Below are positions 6,650 to 12,576 of a stretch of 14,270 nucleotides of DNA, piece by piece. This DNA is from DATARH01 sp035534535 (GTDB taxonomy: Bacteria > Pseudomonadota > Alphaproteobacteria > ATCC43930 > CGMCC-115725). Positions within the stretch are counted from its first letter, which is position 1. Every line of letters starts with the position of its first letter. Both the position numbers and the translations under genes were made by a program. The DNA is taken from positions 1 to 14,270 of the forward strand of contig DATLRS010000050.1 in NCBI GenBank assembly GCA_035534535.1. The letters are read 5' to 3'. The notes under the pieces are model-generated. The model saw nothing but the letters and a program-made list of their open reading frames with translations. It was not told the DNA's origin and did no database searches.

Positions 6650-7161
6650 CCGGCGCGGCGCCGGCGGAATTCTCGCGTCTCGTGCCGCTGGTGCGGCTCG
6701 GGCCGGAACCCTTTCGCCAGGACATCGTCGCGACCGAGACCGAGCGCGCCGCGCTCGCCGAGCGCTTCGATCTGGTGTCGCTCGATCGCCTGCACGCGGT
6801 CGTCGAGCTGACCCGCCAGGGGCGCGAGCTGGTGCTGCTGCACGCCGCCTTCGAAGCCGATTTCGTACAGCGCTGCGTCGTCACCCTCGATCCGGTCGCC
6901 GGCGCGGTGGCCGAGCGGTTCACCCTGCTTTATGGACCGCCCGAGACGGAAGCGGAGGCGGGCAGCGGCATCGGCAGCGAGGTCGCCTTCGAGCCGCTGG
7001 CCGGCGAGGCGATCGATATCGGCGAGGCGGTGGCCGAGGAATTCTCGCTCGCCCTGCCGCCCTTTCCGCGCCGCCCCGACGCCAGCATCGAGAACGAGCT
7101 GCCGCCGGAAGCGGGCCCCCTCGGCGAATTGTCGCGCCTCGTCGAGCGGCGCAGCGGGTGA
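6646..7161 (+). CDS. yceD: DUF177 / YceD family protein
   Basis: A 171-residue protein. Two blocks identify the DUF177 family: CVVTLDPVAGAVAERFTLLY in the middle, and EPLAGEAIDIGEAVAEEFSL leading into the conserved ALPPFPRRP. In Escherichia coli YceD is linked to 23S rRNA accumulation, and the gene is nearly always next to rpmF and plsX, as here. Its ATG overlaps the stop of the chaperone gene in an ATGA, so translation is coupled. Residues 105-111 are an unremarkable insert-like stretch. The molecular function of the family is not well defined. Confidence 0.88.
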   Translation: MTGAAPAEFSRLVPLVRLGPEPFRQDIVATETERAALAERFDLVSLDRLHAVVELTRQGRELVLLHAAFEADFVQRCVVTLDPVAGAVAERFTLLYGPPETEAEAGSGIGSEVAFEPLAGEAIDIGEAVAEEFSLALPPFPRRPDASIENELPPEAGPLGELSRLVERRSG

Positions 7162-7232
7162 GAATCACGCGCCGACGGCCAGGATTGCCGGGCCGCCCCC
7201 GTCGCGCGGCGGTTCCGTGGCTGTTGCCAGCG

Positions 7233-7271
7233 ACCGCAGAATTTGGCTAAGTAGCCAACTCTCCCTGCGGT
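7233..7271 (+). promoter_or_regulatory. Nested inverted repeat in the rpmF leader
   Basis: An outer 7-bp stem, ACCGCAG (7233-7239) with CTGCGGT (7265-7271), encloses a perfect inner hairpin, TTGGCT-AAGT-AGCCAA (7243-7258). It ends 17 bases before the rpmF ATG. It could fold in the leader RNA or act as an operator. No U-run follows that would make it a clear terminator. The rest of the 127-bp gap 7162-7288 shows nothing else convincing. Confidence 0.45.
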
Positions 7272-7288
7272 TTCCTGACGAGTCGATC

Positions 7289-7477
7289 ATGGCTGTTCCA
7301 AAGAAAAAAACCTCACCGTCGCGCCGCAATATGCGGCGCTCGCATCATGCGCTGCCCTCGGCTTCCTATGCCGAATGCTCCAACTGCGGCGAGCTGAAGC
7401 GGCCGCATCACCTGTGCCCGGCCTGCGGCCATTACGACGGGCGTGAGGTGACGCCGCAGCCGGCCGCGGCCTCCTAG
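7289..7477 (+). CDS. rpmF: 50S ribosomal protein L32
   Basis: A 62-residue protein with the exact L32 pattern: MAVPKKKTSPSRRNMRRSHH at the start and four zinc cysteines, C30, C33, C43 and C46, in CSNCGELKRPHHLCPACG. It is part of the large ribosomal subunit near the peptidyl transferase region. This is the zinc-binding (C+) form. The ATG at 7289 is fixed by the invariant N-terminus. It lies between the DUF177 gene and plsX, the classical proteobacterial order. Confidence 0.97.
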   Translation: MAVPKKKTSPSRRNMRRSHHALPSASYAECSNCGELKRPHHLCPACGHYDGREVTPQPAAAS

Positions 7478-7506
7478 TTCGGCGGCGACGCGGCAAGGCA
7501 GGCGGC

Positions 7507-8553
7507 GTGAACGGCAACATCACGATCGCGCTTGACGCGATGGGCGGCGACCGCGCTCCGGCGATGGTGCTGAACGGTGCCGATATCGCGCTGGAGCGCT
7601 ACCCGGGCGCGCAGTTTCTGCTGTTCGGCGACGAAGCCAAGATCGCCCCCCTGCTCGCCCGGCTGCCGCGGCTCGGTGCCGCCGCGACATTGTATCATAC
7701 CGACTCGGCCGTCGCCGATGACGCCAAGCCGTCGCAGGCACTGCGCACCGGACGACAATCGAGCATGCGCCTGGCGATCGACGCCGTCGCGGACGGGCGC
7801 GCCGACTGCGTCGTCTCGGCCGGCAACACCGGCGCGCTGATGGCGATCGCGAAATTCGTGTTGAAGACGCTGCCCGGCATCGACCGCCCGGCGATCGCGA
7901 CGATGTTCCCGACCCGCGGCGGCGAGAGCGTCATGCTCGACCTCGGCGCCAATGTCGAATGCGACGCCGAAAACCTCGTGCAATTCGCGCTGATGGGCGA
8001 TGTCTTTGCCCGCACCGTGCTCGGGCTTGAGCGGCCGACGGTCGGGCTGTTGAATGTCGGCTCGGAGGATCTGAAGGGCAACGATGCGGTGCGCGGCGCC
8101 GGCGCCCGCTTGCGCGGCGGCATGACGCCCATTCGCTTCTACGGCTTTATCGAGGGCGACGACATCGCGGCCGGCACGGTCGATGTCATCGTCACCGACG
8201 GGTTCACCGGCAATGTGACGTTGAAGGCGATCGAAGGGGTCGCCAAGCTGTTCAGCGAATCGCTGCGTGCCTCGTTCCGCCATTCGCTGATGGCGCGTAT
8301 CGGCTACCTGTTTGCCCGCGGCGCGCTGAAAAAGCTGGCGGCGCGGCTCGACCCGCGGCGCTATAATGGCGCGATGTTTCTCGGACTAGCCGGCATCGCG
8401 GTCAAGAGCCACGGTTCGACCGATGCCTTCGGCTTCGCCAACGCAATCGGCGTCGCCGTGGACCTCAAGCTGAACGGGTTCCTGCAGCAGATCAGCGACG
8501 AGTTGCGCCGCCTCAACCAGGCGACGGCGGCCGAGCCGTCGGCGGCGCTGTGA
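7507..8553 (+). CDS. plsX: Phosphate acyltransferase PlsX
   Basis: A 348-residue protein of normal family length. It converts acyl-ACP to acyl-phosphate, feeding PlsY in phospholipid synthesis, at the cytoplasmic face of the membrane. Family motifs are LDAMGGDRAP (9-18), SAGNTGAL (104-111), the GGESVMLDLGAN region, GSEDLKGND (from 185) and TDGFTGNVTLKA near the C-terminal part. The start is GTG 7507, four residues before the conserved ITIALDAMGG, with AAGG and AGG upstream (7495-7502). It begins 29 bases after rpmF and ends 10 bases before fabH, in an apparent operon. Confidence 0.97.
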   Translation: MNGNITIALDAMGGDRAPAMVLNGADIALERYPGAQFLLFGDEAKIAPLLARLPRLGAAATLYHTDSAVADDAKPSQALRTGRQSSMRLAIDAVADGRADCVVSAGNTGALMAIAKFVLKTLPGIDRPAIATMFPTRGGESVMLDLGANVECDAENLVQFALMGDVFARTVLGLERPTVGLLNVGSEDLKGNDAVRGAGARLRGGMTPIRFYGFIEGDDIAAGTVDVIVTDGFTGNVTLKAIEGVAKLFSESLRASFRHSLMARIGYLFARGALKKLAARLDPRRYNGAMFLGLAGIAVKSHGSTDAFGFANAIGVAVDLKLNGFLQQISDELRRLNQATAAEPSAAL

Positions 8554-8563
8554 GCGCGCCGCC

Positions 8564-9532
8564 ATGATGTGGCGCTCGCAGATCGCCGGCTGCGGCGGTT
8601 ATCTTCCCGAACGGATCGTCAGAAACGATGAGCTTGCCGCCCGGCTCGACACGTCCGACGCCTGGATCCGCCAGCGCACCGGGATCGGCGAGCGGCGCAT
8701 CGCCGCCACCGGCGAGCTGACCTCGGACCTCGCCGTCGCCGCGGCACGGCGCGCGCTCGATCGCGCCGGAATGAGCGGCAACGATCTCGACCTGATCGTG
8801 CTGGCGACCGCGACCCCGGACGAGACCTTTCCGTCAACCGCCGTCAAGGTGCAGGCGCAGCTCGGAATGACGGGTGGCGCCGCCTTCGATGTGCAGGCGG
8901 TGTGCTCCGGGTTCATCTTCGCGCTCGCCGTCGCCGACAACGCGTTGCGGCTCGGTCAGGCGCAGGCCGCGCTGGTGATCGGCGCCGAGACCTTTTCGCG
9001 TATCCTCGACTGGCAGGACCGCGGCACCTGCGTGCTGTTTGGCGACGGCGCCGGGGCGGTTGTGTTGCAGGCGGCGGCAGCGGCAGCGACGAACCGCGGC
9101 GTGCTGTCGACCCACCTCCATTCCGACGGCCGGCTGCACGATATTCTCTATGTCGATGGCGGCCCGTCCTCGACCGGCACTGCCGGGTTCCTGCGGATGG
9201 AAGGCCGCGAGGTCTTCCGCCAGGCGGTGCAGCACCTGAGCGAGGTGCTCGACGAGGCGCTGGCGGCCAACGGGCTGACCGCGGCCGATATCGACTGGCT
9301 GGTGCCGCATCAGGCCAACACCCGAATCATCGACGCGGTCGGTCGCAAGCTCGGGCTCGCCGCGGGGCGGACCATCCTGACGATCGAGCGCCACGCCAAC
9401 ACCTCGGCGGCCTCGATCCCGCTCGCTCTCGACGAGGCCGTCGCCGACGGCCGCATCCGGCCCGGCCACCTCGTGCTGATGGAGGCGCTGGGCGGCGGCC
9501 TGACCTGGGGCGCCAGCCTCGTCCGCTGGTAG
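8564..9532 (+). CDS. fabH: Beta-ketoacyl-ACP synthase III (FabH)
   Basis: A 322-residue protein. It condenses acetyl-CoA with malonyl-ACP to start fatty acid synthesis in the cytoplasm. The Cys-His-Asn triad is complete: C114 in DVQAVCSGF, H249 in VPHQAN and N279 in HANTS. The TRTGI-type N-terminal block is present as RQRTGIGERR, and the C-terminus has EALGGGLTWGASLVRW. Two adjacent ATGs (8564 and 8567) are possible starts; the ribosome site is weak and coupling to plsX is likely. Confidence 0.97.
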   Translation: MMWRSQIAGCGGYLPERIVRNDELAARLDTSDAWIRQRTGIGERRIAATGELTSDLAVAAARRALDRAGMSGNDLDLIVLATATPDETFPSTAVKVQAQLGMTGGAAFDVQAVCSGFIFALAVADNALRLGQAQAALVIGAETFSRILDWQDRGTCVLFGDGAGAVVLQAAAAAATNRGVLSTHLHSDGRLHDILYVDGGPSSTGTAGFLRMEGREVFRQAVQHLSEVLDEALAANGLTAADIDWLVPHQANTRIIDAVGRKLGLAAGRTILTIERHANTSAASIPLALDEAVADGRIRPGHLVLMEALGGGLTWGASLVRW

Positions 9533-9567
9533 CCGGGCCGCGAGGACCACTGGCAACGCTTTGTAAT

Positions 9568-9596
9568 TTGACGAATTTTCCCGGCCGCGATACTTT
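9568..9596 (+). promoter_or_regulatory. Weak candidate promoter for ihfA
   Basis: TTGACG (9568-9573) is followed after 17 bases by TACTTT (9591-9596). The -35 is a 5/6 match and the -10 is poor. It sits in an A/T-richer island (TTTGTAATTTGACGAATTTT) in the 88-bp gap between fabH and ihfA, which makes an internal promoter plausible. Confidence 0.35.
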
Positions 9597-9607
9597 CTCT
9601 CGACACA

Positions 9608-9616
9608 GGGGGAGGG
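9608..9616 (+). promoter_or_regulatory. Strong purine-rich ribosome binding site of ihfA
   Basis: GGGGGAGGG lies four bases before ATG 9621. It fixes the ihfA start and suggests high translation, as expected for an abundant nucleoid protein. Confidence 0.7.
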
Positions 9617-9620
9617 CGTC

Positions 9621-9983
9621 ATGGCCGGTCATACGGTTACCCGCGCTCAGCTCACCGAGGCGGTCTATCAAGAGGTCGGGCTGTCGCGCAACGAGTCGGC
9701 CGAGCTTGTCGAGTCGGTGATCGGCGAGATTTCCGACGCGCTGGCGCGCGGCGACATCGTCAAGATCTCGTCGTTCGGCAGCTTTGCCGTGCGCCAGAAG
9801 GGGCAGCGCGTCGGGCGTAATCCCAAGACCGGAGAGGAAGTCCCGATCAGCCCGCGCCGGGTGCTGGTGTTTCGCGCTTCGCAGGCGCTCAAGCACCAGA
9901 TCAACGACGGCGTCAGCCAGTCGCCGGCCCAGTCGGGCATCAAGGCGGGCACCAAGTCGGGCACCAAGGCGGCGCCGGGCTGA
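9621..9983 (+). CDS. ihfA: Integration host factor subunit alpha
   Basis: A 120-residue protein of the HU/IHF fold. VTRAQLTEAVYQEVGLSRNE begins the dimerisation helices, and ISSFGSFAVRQKGQRVGRNP leads into the DNA-inserting arm with the RNPKTGEEVPI sequence, whose proline intercalates into DNA. It bends DNA as a heterodimer with IHF beta and shapes promoters, replication and recombination. Family members are usually about 100 residues; this one has some 20 extra C-terminal residues rich in Gly, Ser, Thr and Lys (GIKAGTKSGTKAAPG). The neighbours fabH and a MerR-type regulator are the usual alphaproteobacterial context and support IhfA rather than HU. Confidence 0.94.
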   Translation: MAGHTVTRAQLTEAVYQEVGLSRNESAELVESVIGEISDALARGDIVKISSFGSFAVRQKGQRVGRNPKTGEEVPISPRRVLVFRASQALKHQINDGVSQSPAQSGIKAGTKSGTKAAPG

Positions 9984-9984
9984 G

Positions 9985-10491
9985 GTGGGCGAGAGCGGCG
10001 AGCCGGCGCCGGCCCGGCCGGCCAAAAGCGCCTCGGCGTTCCGCACGATCGGCGAGGTCGCCGACGATCTCGATCTGCCGACGCATGTGCTGCGCTTCTG
10101 GGAGGCCAAATTTCCGCAGCTGAAACCGCTGAAGCGCGGCGGCGGCCGCCGCTATTACCGGCCGGAAGACGTGACGTTGCTGCGCCGCATCCGGCAGTGC
10201 CTCTACCAGGACGGCTATACGATCCGCGGCGTCCAGAAGCTGCTGGGTGGATCGGGTGATGTTGGATCGGGTGACGGGGGTGCGCCGGAAAGCGCGGCGA
10301 CAGCGCCGCCAAGCCTCTTTCCGCTGGCCGCGGTCGCGTCCTCACGGGACCCGGGCGCCGCGGCCAAGCCGGCGCGCCGCTTGCGCCCGCCAGCCTCCGA
10401 CACGCGGGCGGCGCTCGAAGAGATCGGGCGCGAGCTGCGCGAAGCGCGCGCGCTGCTCGAGGAACTGCTGCGCCACCCGAAGCAACCTTGA
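9985..10491 (+). CDS. MerR family transcriptional regulator
   Basis: A 168-residue protein started at GTG 9985, one base after the ihfA stop. The winged helix-turn-helix is at about 16-84: FRTIGEVADDLDLPTHVLRF, then WEAKFPQLKP, GGGRRYYRPEDVTLLRRI and the helix GYTIRGVQKLL. The C-terminal half is low-complexity, with a charged helix at the end (EEIGRELREARALLEELL) that could dimerise. There is no cysteine-rich metal loop, so it is not a metal sensor; ligand and targets are unknown. A MerR gene directly after ihfA is conserved across alphaproteobacteria. Other frames also stay open further upstream, but the family N-terminus supports this start. Confidence 0.86.
   Translation: MGESGEPAPARPAKSASAFRTIGEVADDLDLPTHVLRFWEAKFPQLKPLKRGGGRRYYRPEDVTLLRRIRQCLYQDGYTIRGVQKLLGGSGDVGSGDGGAPESAATAPPSLFPLAAVASSRDPGAAAKPARRLRPPASDTRAALEEIGRELREARALLEELLRHPKQP
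10248..10274 (+). repeat. 15-bp-period tandem duplication inside the MerR gene
   Basis: TGGATCGGGTGA occurs at 10248-10259 and again at 10263-10274. It encodes a flexible GSGD-VGSGD linker after the DNA-binding domain and keeps the reading frame. Confidence 0.7.
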
Positions 10492-10529
10492 ACGCTGCGG
10501 GCAATCCTGCCGAATACCGCCGGGCTCGC

Positions 10530-10558
10530 TTGCTTTCGCGCGGCGGCATCGCTATAAC
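10530..10558 (+). promoter_or_regulatory. Probable sigma70-type promoter of the rpmI-rplT unit
   Basis: TTGCTT (10530-10535) is followed after exactly 17 bases by TATAAC (10553-10558), a 5/6 match to the -10 box. Transcription would start near 10565, leaving a leader of about 80 bases before rpmI. Placement directly after the MerR gene and ahead of ribosomal protein genes fits a strong housekeeping promoter. I see no clear infC upstream, which in many bacteria precedes rpmI. Confidence 0.65.
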
Positions 10559-10646
10559 CCGCGGCTCACCGGGCGGCGGGCCGGGCGCATACGCTGCGCC
10601 AGCAGGGCATGCCTTGCCGCCCCGATCATCAGCCATGGACAGCGAA

Positions 10647-10850
10647 ATGCCCAAGCTCAAGACCAAAAGCGGTGCGAAGAAGCGCTTCGGCGTCACCGCG
10701 TCCGGCAAGGTGAAGCGCAACTGGGGCCACAAGCGGCACCTGCTGATCAACAAGTCGAAGGCGGGCAAGCGCCTGCGCCGGGGCACGACGACCCTGGAAA
10801 AGGGCGACGCCAAGCTCGTCCTGACCTACATGCCGTATCTGCGGGGCTGA
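10647..10850 (+). CDS. rpmI: 50S ribosomal protein L35
   Basis: A 67-residue basic protein with the typical L35 sequence: MPKLKTKSGAKKRFGVTASG at the start and KAGKRLRRGTT, then a C-terminal YMPYLRG. It is a component of the large ribosomal subunit. ATG 10647 matches the invariant start; an in-frame ATG at 10635 would add four residues and is less likely. It is followed by rplT after 3 bases, so the two are cotranscribed. Confidence 0.97.
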   Translation: MPKLKTKSGAKKRFGVTASGKVKRNWGHKRHLLINKSKAGKRLRRGTTTLEKGDAKLVLTYMPYLRG

Positions 10851-10853
10851 GCC

Positions 10854-11231
10854 ATGGCGAGGGTCAAACGCGGCGTCACGACGCATGCCCGCCACAAGAA
10901 GCTGCTGGGGCTCGCCAAGGGCTATCGCGGCCGCGGCAGCACCGCCTACCGGATCGCGATCGAGAAGGTCGAGAAGGGGCTGCAATACGCCTATCGCGAC
11001 CGCCGCAACAAAAAGCGCGATTTCCGCGGGTTGTGGATCCAGCGGATCAATGCCGGGGCGCGCGAGCACGGGCTCACCTACTCGCAATTGATGCACGGCG
11101 TGAAGCTCGCCGGCATCGACATCGATCGCAAGGTGATGTCCGATCTGGCGATCCGCGAGCCCGAGGCGTTCGGCGCGATCATCGCCAGCGCGAAATCGGC
11201 GCTCGATCAGGCGAGGCCGGCGGCGGCATGA
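10854..11231 (+). CDS. rplT: 50S ribosomal protein L20
   Basis: A 125-residue protein with the L20 signature: MARVKRGVTTHARHKKLLGL, GYRGRGSTAYRIA, then YRDRRNKKRDFRGLWIQRIN and GLTYSQLMHG. It binds 23S rRNA early in large-subunit assembly, and in several bacteria it also represses its own operon by binding the leader mRNA. No L20 operator could be recognised by eye in the leader. The length is slightly over the usual 117-120, from a short Ala-rich C-terminus. Confidence 0.98.
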   Translation: MARVKRGVTTHARHKKLLGLAKGYRGRGSTAYRIAIEKVEKGLQYAYRDRRNKKRDFRGLWIQRINAGAREHGLTYSQLMHGVKLAGIDIDRKVMSDLAIREPEAFGAIIASAKSALDQARPAAA

Positions 11232-11269
11232 GATACACCGATGCTTGAAACGCTGTGCGGGTGCGCATG

Positions 11270-11340
11270 GCCCCTCACCCCAACCCTCTCCCCGCAAGCG
11301 GGGAGAGGGAGGGACCCGCGTCAGCGGGAGGGTGAGGGGC
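11270..11340. repeat. Cloverleaf-like intergenic palindromic repeat
   Basis: A perfect 11-bp outer stem, GCCCCTCACCC (11270-11280) with GGGTGAGGGGC (11330-11340), encloses two hairpins. Arm one is a 12-bp stem, CCCTCTCCCCGC (11284-11295) with GCGGGGAGAGGG (11298-11309). Arm two is CCCGC-GTCA-GCGGG (11315-11328). Elements of this kind (CCCTCACCC...CTCTCCCCGC) are widespread between genes of alphaproteobacteria. It lies 38 bases after rplT and could also stabilise or end the rpmI-rplT message. Confidence 0.8.
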
Positions 11341-11427
11341 AGGCAGCAGTTGCGATTTCGACGAAGATGACGCGATTTATCGGCGGGCGCGCGCGCTAGA
11401 CCCCCGCAAAGGCGCGTTGTGAGTCAT

Positions 11428-11457
11428 AAAGGGGCCGCTTGATCGGCCCCTTTTCTG
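11428..11457 (+). terminator. Intrinsic terminator directly upstream of pheS
   Basis: A perfect 10-bp stem, AAAGGGGCCG (11428-11437) with CGGCCCCTTT (11444-11453), has a 6-base loop CTTGAT and is followed by a T-rich tail TCTGTT. It ends 31 bases or less before the pheS ATG, so it may act as an attenuator rather than a simple operon end. In the 253-bp gap 11232-11484 the other recognisable elements are the cloverleaf repeat and a possible tiny leader peptide at 11367-11399. Confidence 0.8.
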
Positions 11458-11484
11458 TTGCGGTTTGAGGTACAGGCATCAGTC

Positions 11485-12576
11485 ATGAATGATCCTCAGC
11501 AGCTTCGACAGCTTGCTCTCGGTTTGGTCAGAGACTCGCAGTCGCCCTCTGCGCTAGAGGTGGTTCGCATCAGCTATCTCGGCCGTCAGGGGGAATTGAC
11601 CGCGCTGATGCGCGGGCTTGGCACCCTGCCGCCCGGAGAACGTCGCGAAGCCGGCGCTCGACTTAACGCGCTCAAGGACGAGATTAGCGCGGCGATTGAA
11701 GCGCGAGCCGCCGAGCTGCGCCGCGCCGCGCTGGCCAACCGGCTTGCCGGGGAGCGCGCCGACGTGTCCCTGCCAATGCGGACCGGCGATGGCGGCCGCA
11801 TCCATCCGATCAGCCAGACCATCGACGAGGTCATCGCGATTTTCGGCGAGATGGGGTTCAGCGTCGCCGAAGGGCCGCATATCGAGGACGATTTCCACAA
11901 TTTCACCGCCCTCAACATCCCGCCGGAGCATCCTGCCCGCCAGGAGCACGACACGTTCTACCTGCCCGAACGCGCCGATGGCTCGCGCCTGGTGCTGCGC
12001 ACCCATACCTCGCCCGTACAGATCCGCACGATGATGCGGCAGCCCCCGCCGCTGCGCATCATCGTCCCCGGCCGCACCTTTCGCTGCGACCACGACGCGA
12101 CGCACTCGCCGATGTTCCACCAGGTCGAGGGCCTGGTCATCGACCGCGCGACCCATATGGGTCACCTCAAAGGCTGCCTGATCGAGTTCTGCCGTGCGTT
12201 TTTCGATGTCGAGGACCTGCCGGTGCGCTTCCGGCCGAGCTATTTCCCGTTCACCGAACCCTCGGCCGAGGTCGATATCGGCTGCTCGCGGGCCGGCGGC
12301 GAATTGAAGATCGGCGCCGGCGGGGATTGGCTTGAGATCCTCGGCAGCGGCATGGTGCATCCGCAGGTGCTGAAGAATTGCGGCATCGACCCGTCGGAAT
12401 ATCAGGGGTTTGCCTTCGGCATGGGGATCGAGCGGGTGGCGATGCTGAAATACGGCATCCCGGATCTGCGCACGATGTATGACAGCGACCTGCGCTGGCT
12501 GCGCCATTACGGGTTTCTGCCGCTCGACATCCCCTCGCCGGTGCGCGGCGCCCTCGGCGAAGGCGCGGCGGCATGA
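11485..12576 (+). CDS. pheS: Phenylalanyl-tRNA synthetase alpha subunit
   Basis: A 363-residue catalytic subunit of the alpha2beta2 enzyme that charges tRNA-Phe in the cytoplasm. The N-terminal coiled-coil arm (about 1-90) binds tRNA. Class II motif 2 is at about 196-212 (TFRC, DATHSPMFHQVEGL), and motif 3 is G312-M-G-I-E-R317 within GFAFGMGIERVAMLKYG. The sequence RIHPISQTIDEV marks the start of the catalytic core. ATG 11485 is preceded by CAGG (11473-11476). An upstream in-frame TTG at 11458 would add nine residues that overlap the terminator tail and is less likely. The stop overlaps the pheT start in an ATGA. Confidence 0.98.
   Translation: MNDPQQLRQLALGLVRDSQSPSALEVVRISYLGRQGELTALMRGLGTLPPGERREAGARLNALKDEISAAIEARAAELRRAALANRLAGERADVSLPMRTGDGGRIHPISQTIDEVIAIFGEMGFSVAEGPHIEDDFHNFTALNIPPEHPARQEHDTFYLPERADGSRLVLRTHTSPVQIRTMMRQPPPLRIIVPGRTFRCDHDATHSPMFHQVEGLVIDRATHMGHLKGCLIEFCRAFFDVEDLPVRFRPSYFPFTEPSAEVDIGCSRAGGELKIGAGGDWLEILGSGMVHPQVLKNCGIDPSEYQGFAFGMGIERVAMLKYGIPDLRTMYDSDLRWLRHYGFLPLDIPSPVRGALGEGAAA

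Noticed and set aside
7224..7253. Promoter-like TTGCCA with a poor -10 (CTAAGT) before rpmF
   Set aside because: The -10 match is at chance level; only the hairpin in this gap is convincing.
10492..10646. Searched for a tRNA gene after the MerR gene, as found in some alphaproteobacteria
   Set aside because: No acceptor stem, D-loop or T-loop (GTTCGA-type) pattern is present.
11228..11248. Six-codon ORF (MRYTDA) overlapping the rplT stop in an ATGA
   Set aside because: Too short, no ribosome site of its own, and no Phe codons to make it a pheST leader.
11458..11484. TTG start nine codons upstream of the chosen pheS ATG
   Set aside because: It would sit on the terminator tail with no ribosome site, and the extra residues are not typical of PheS.
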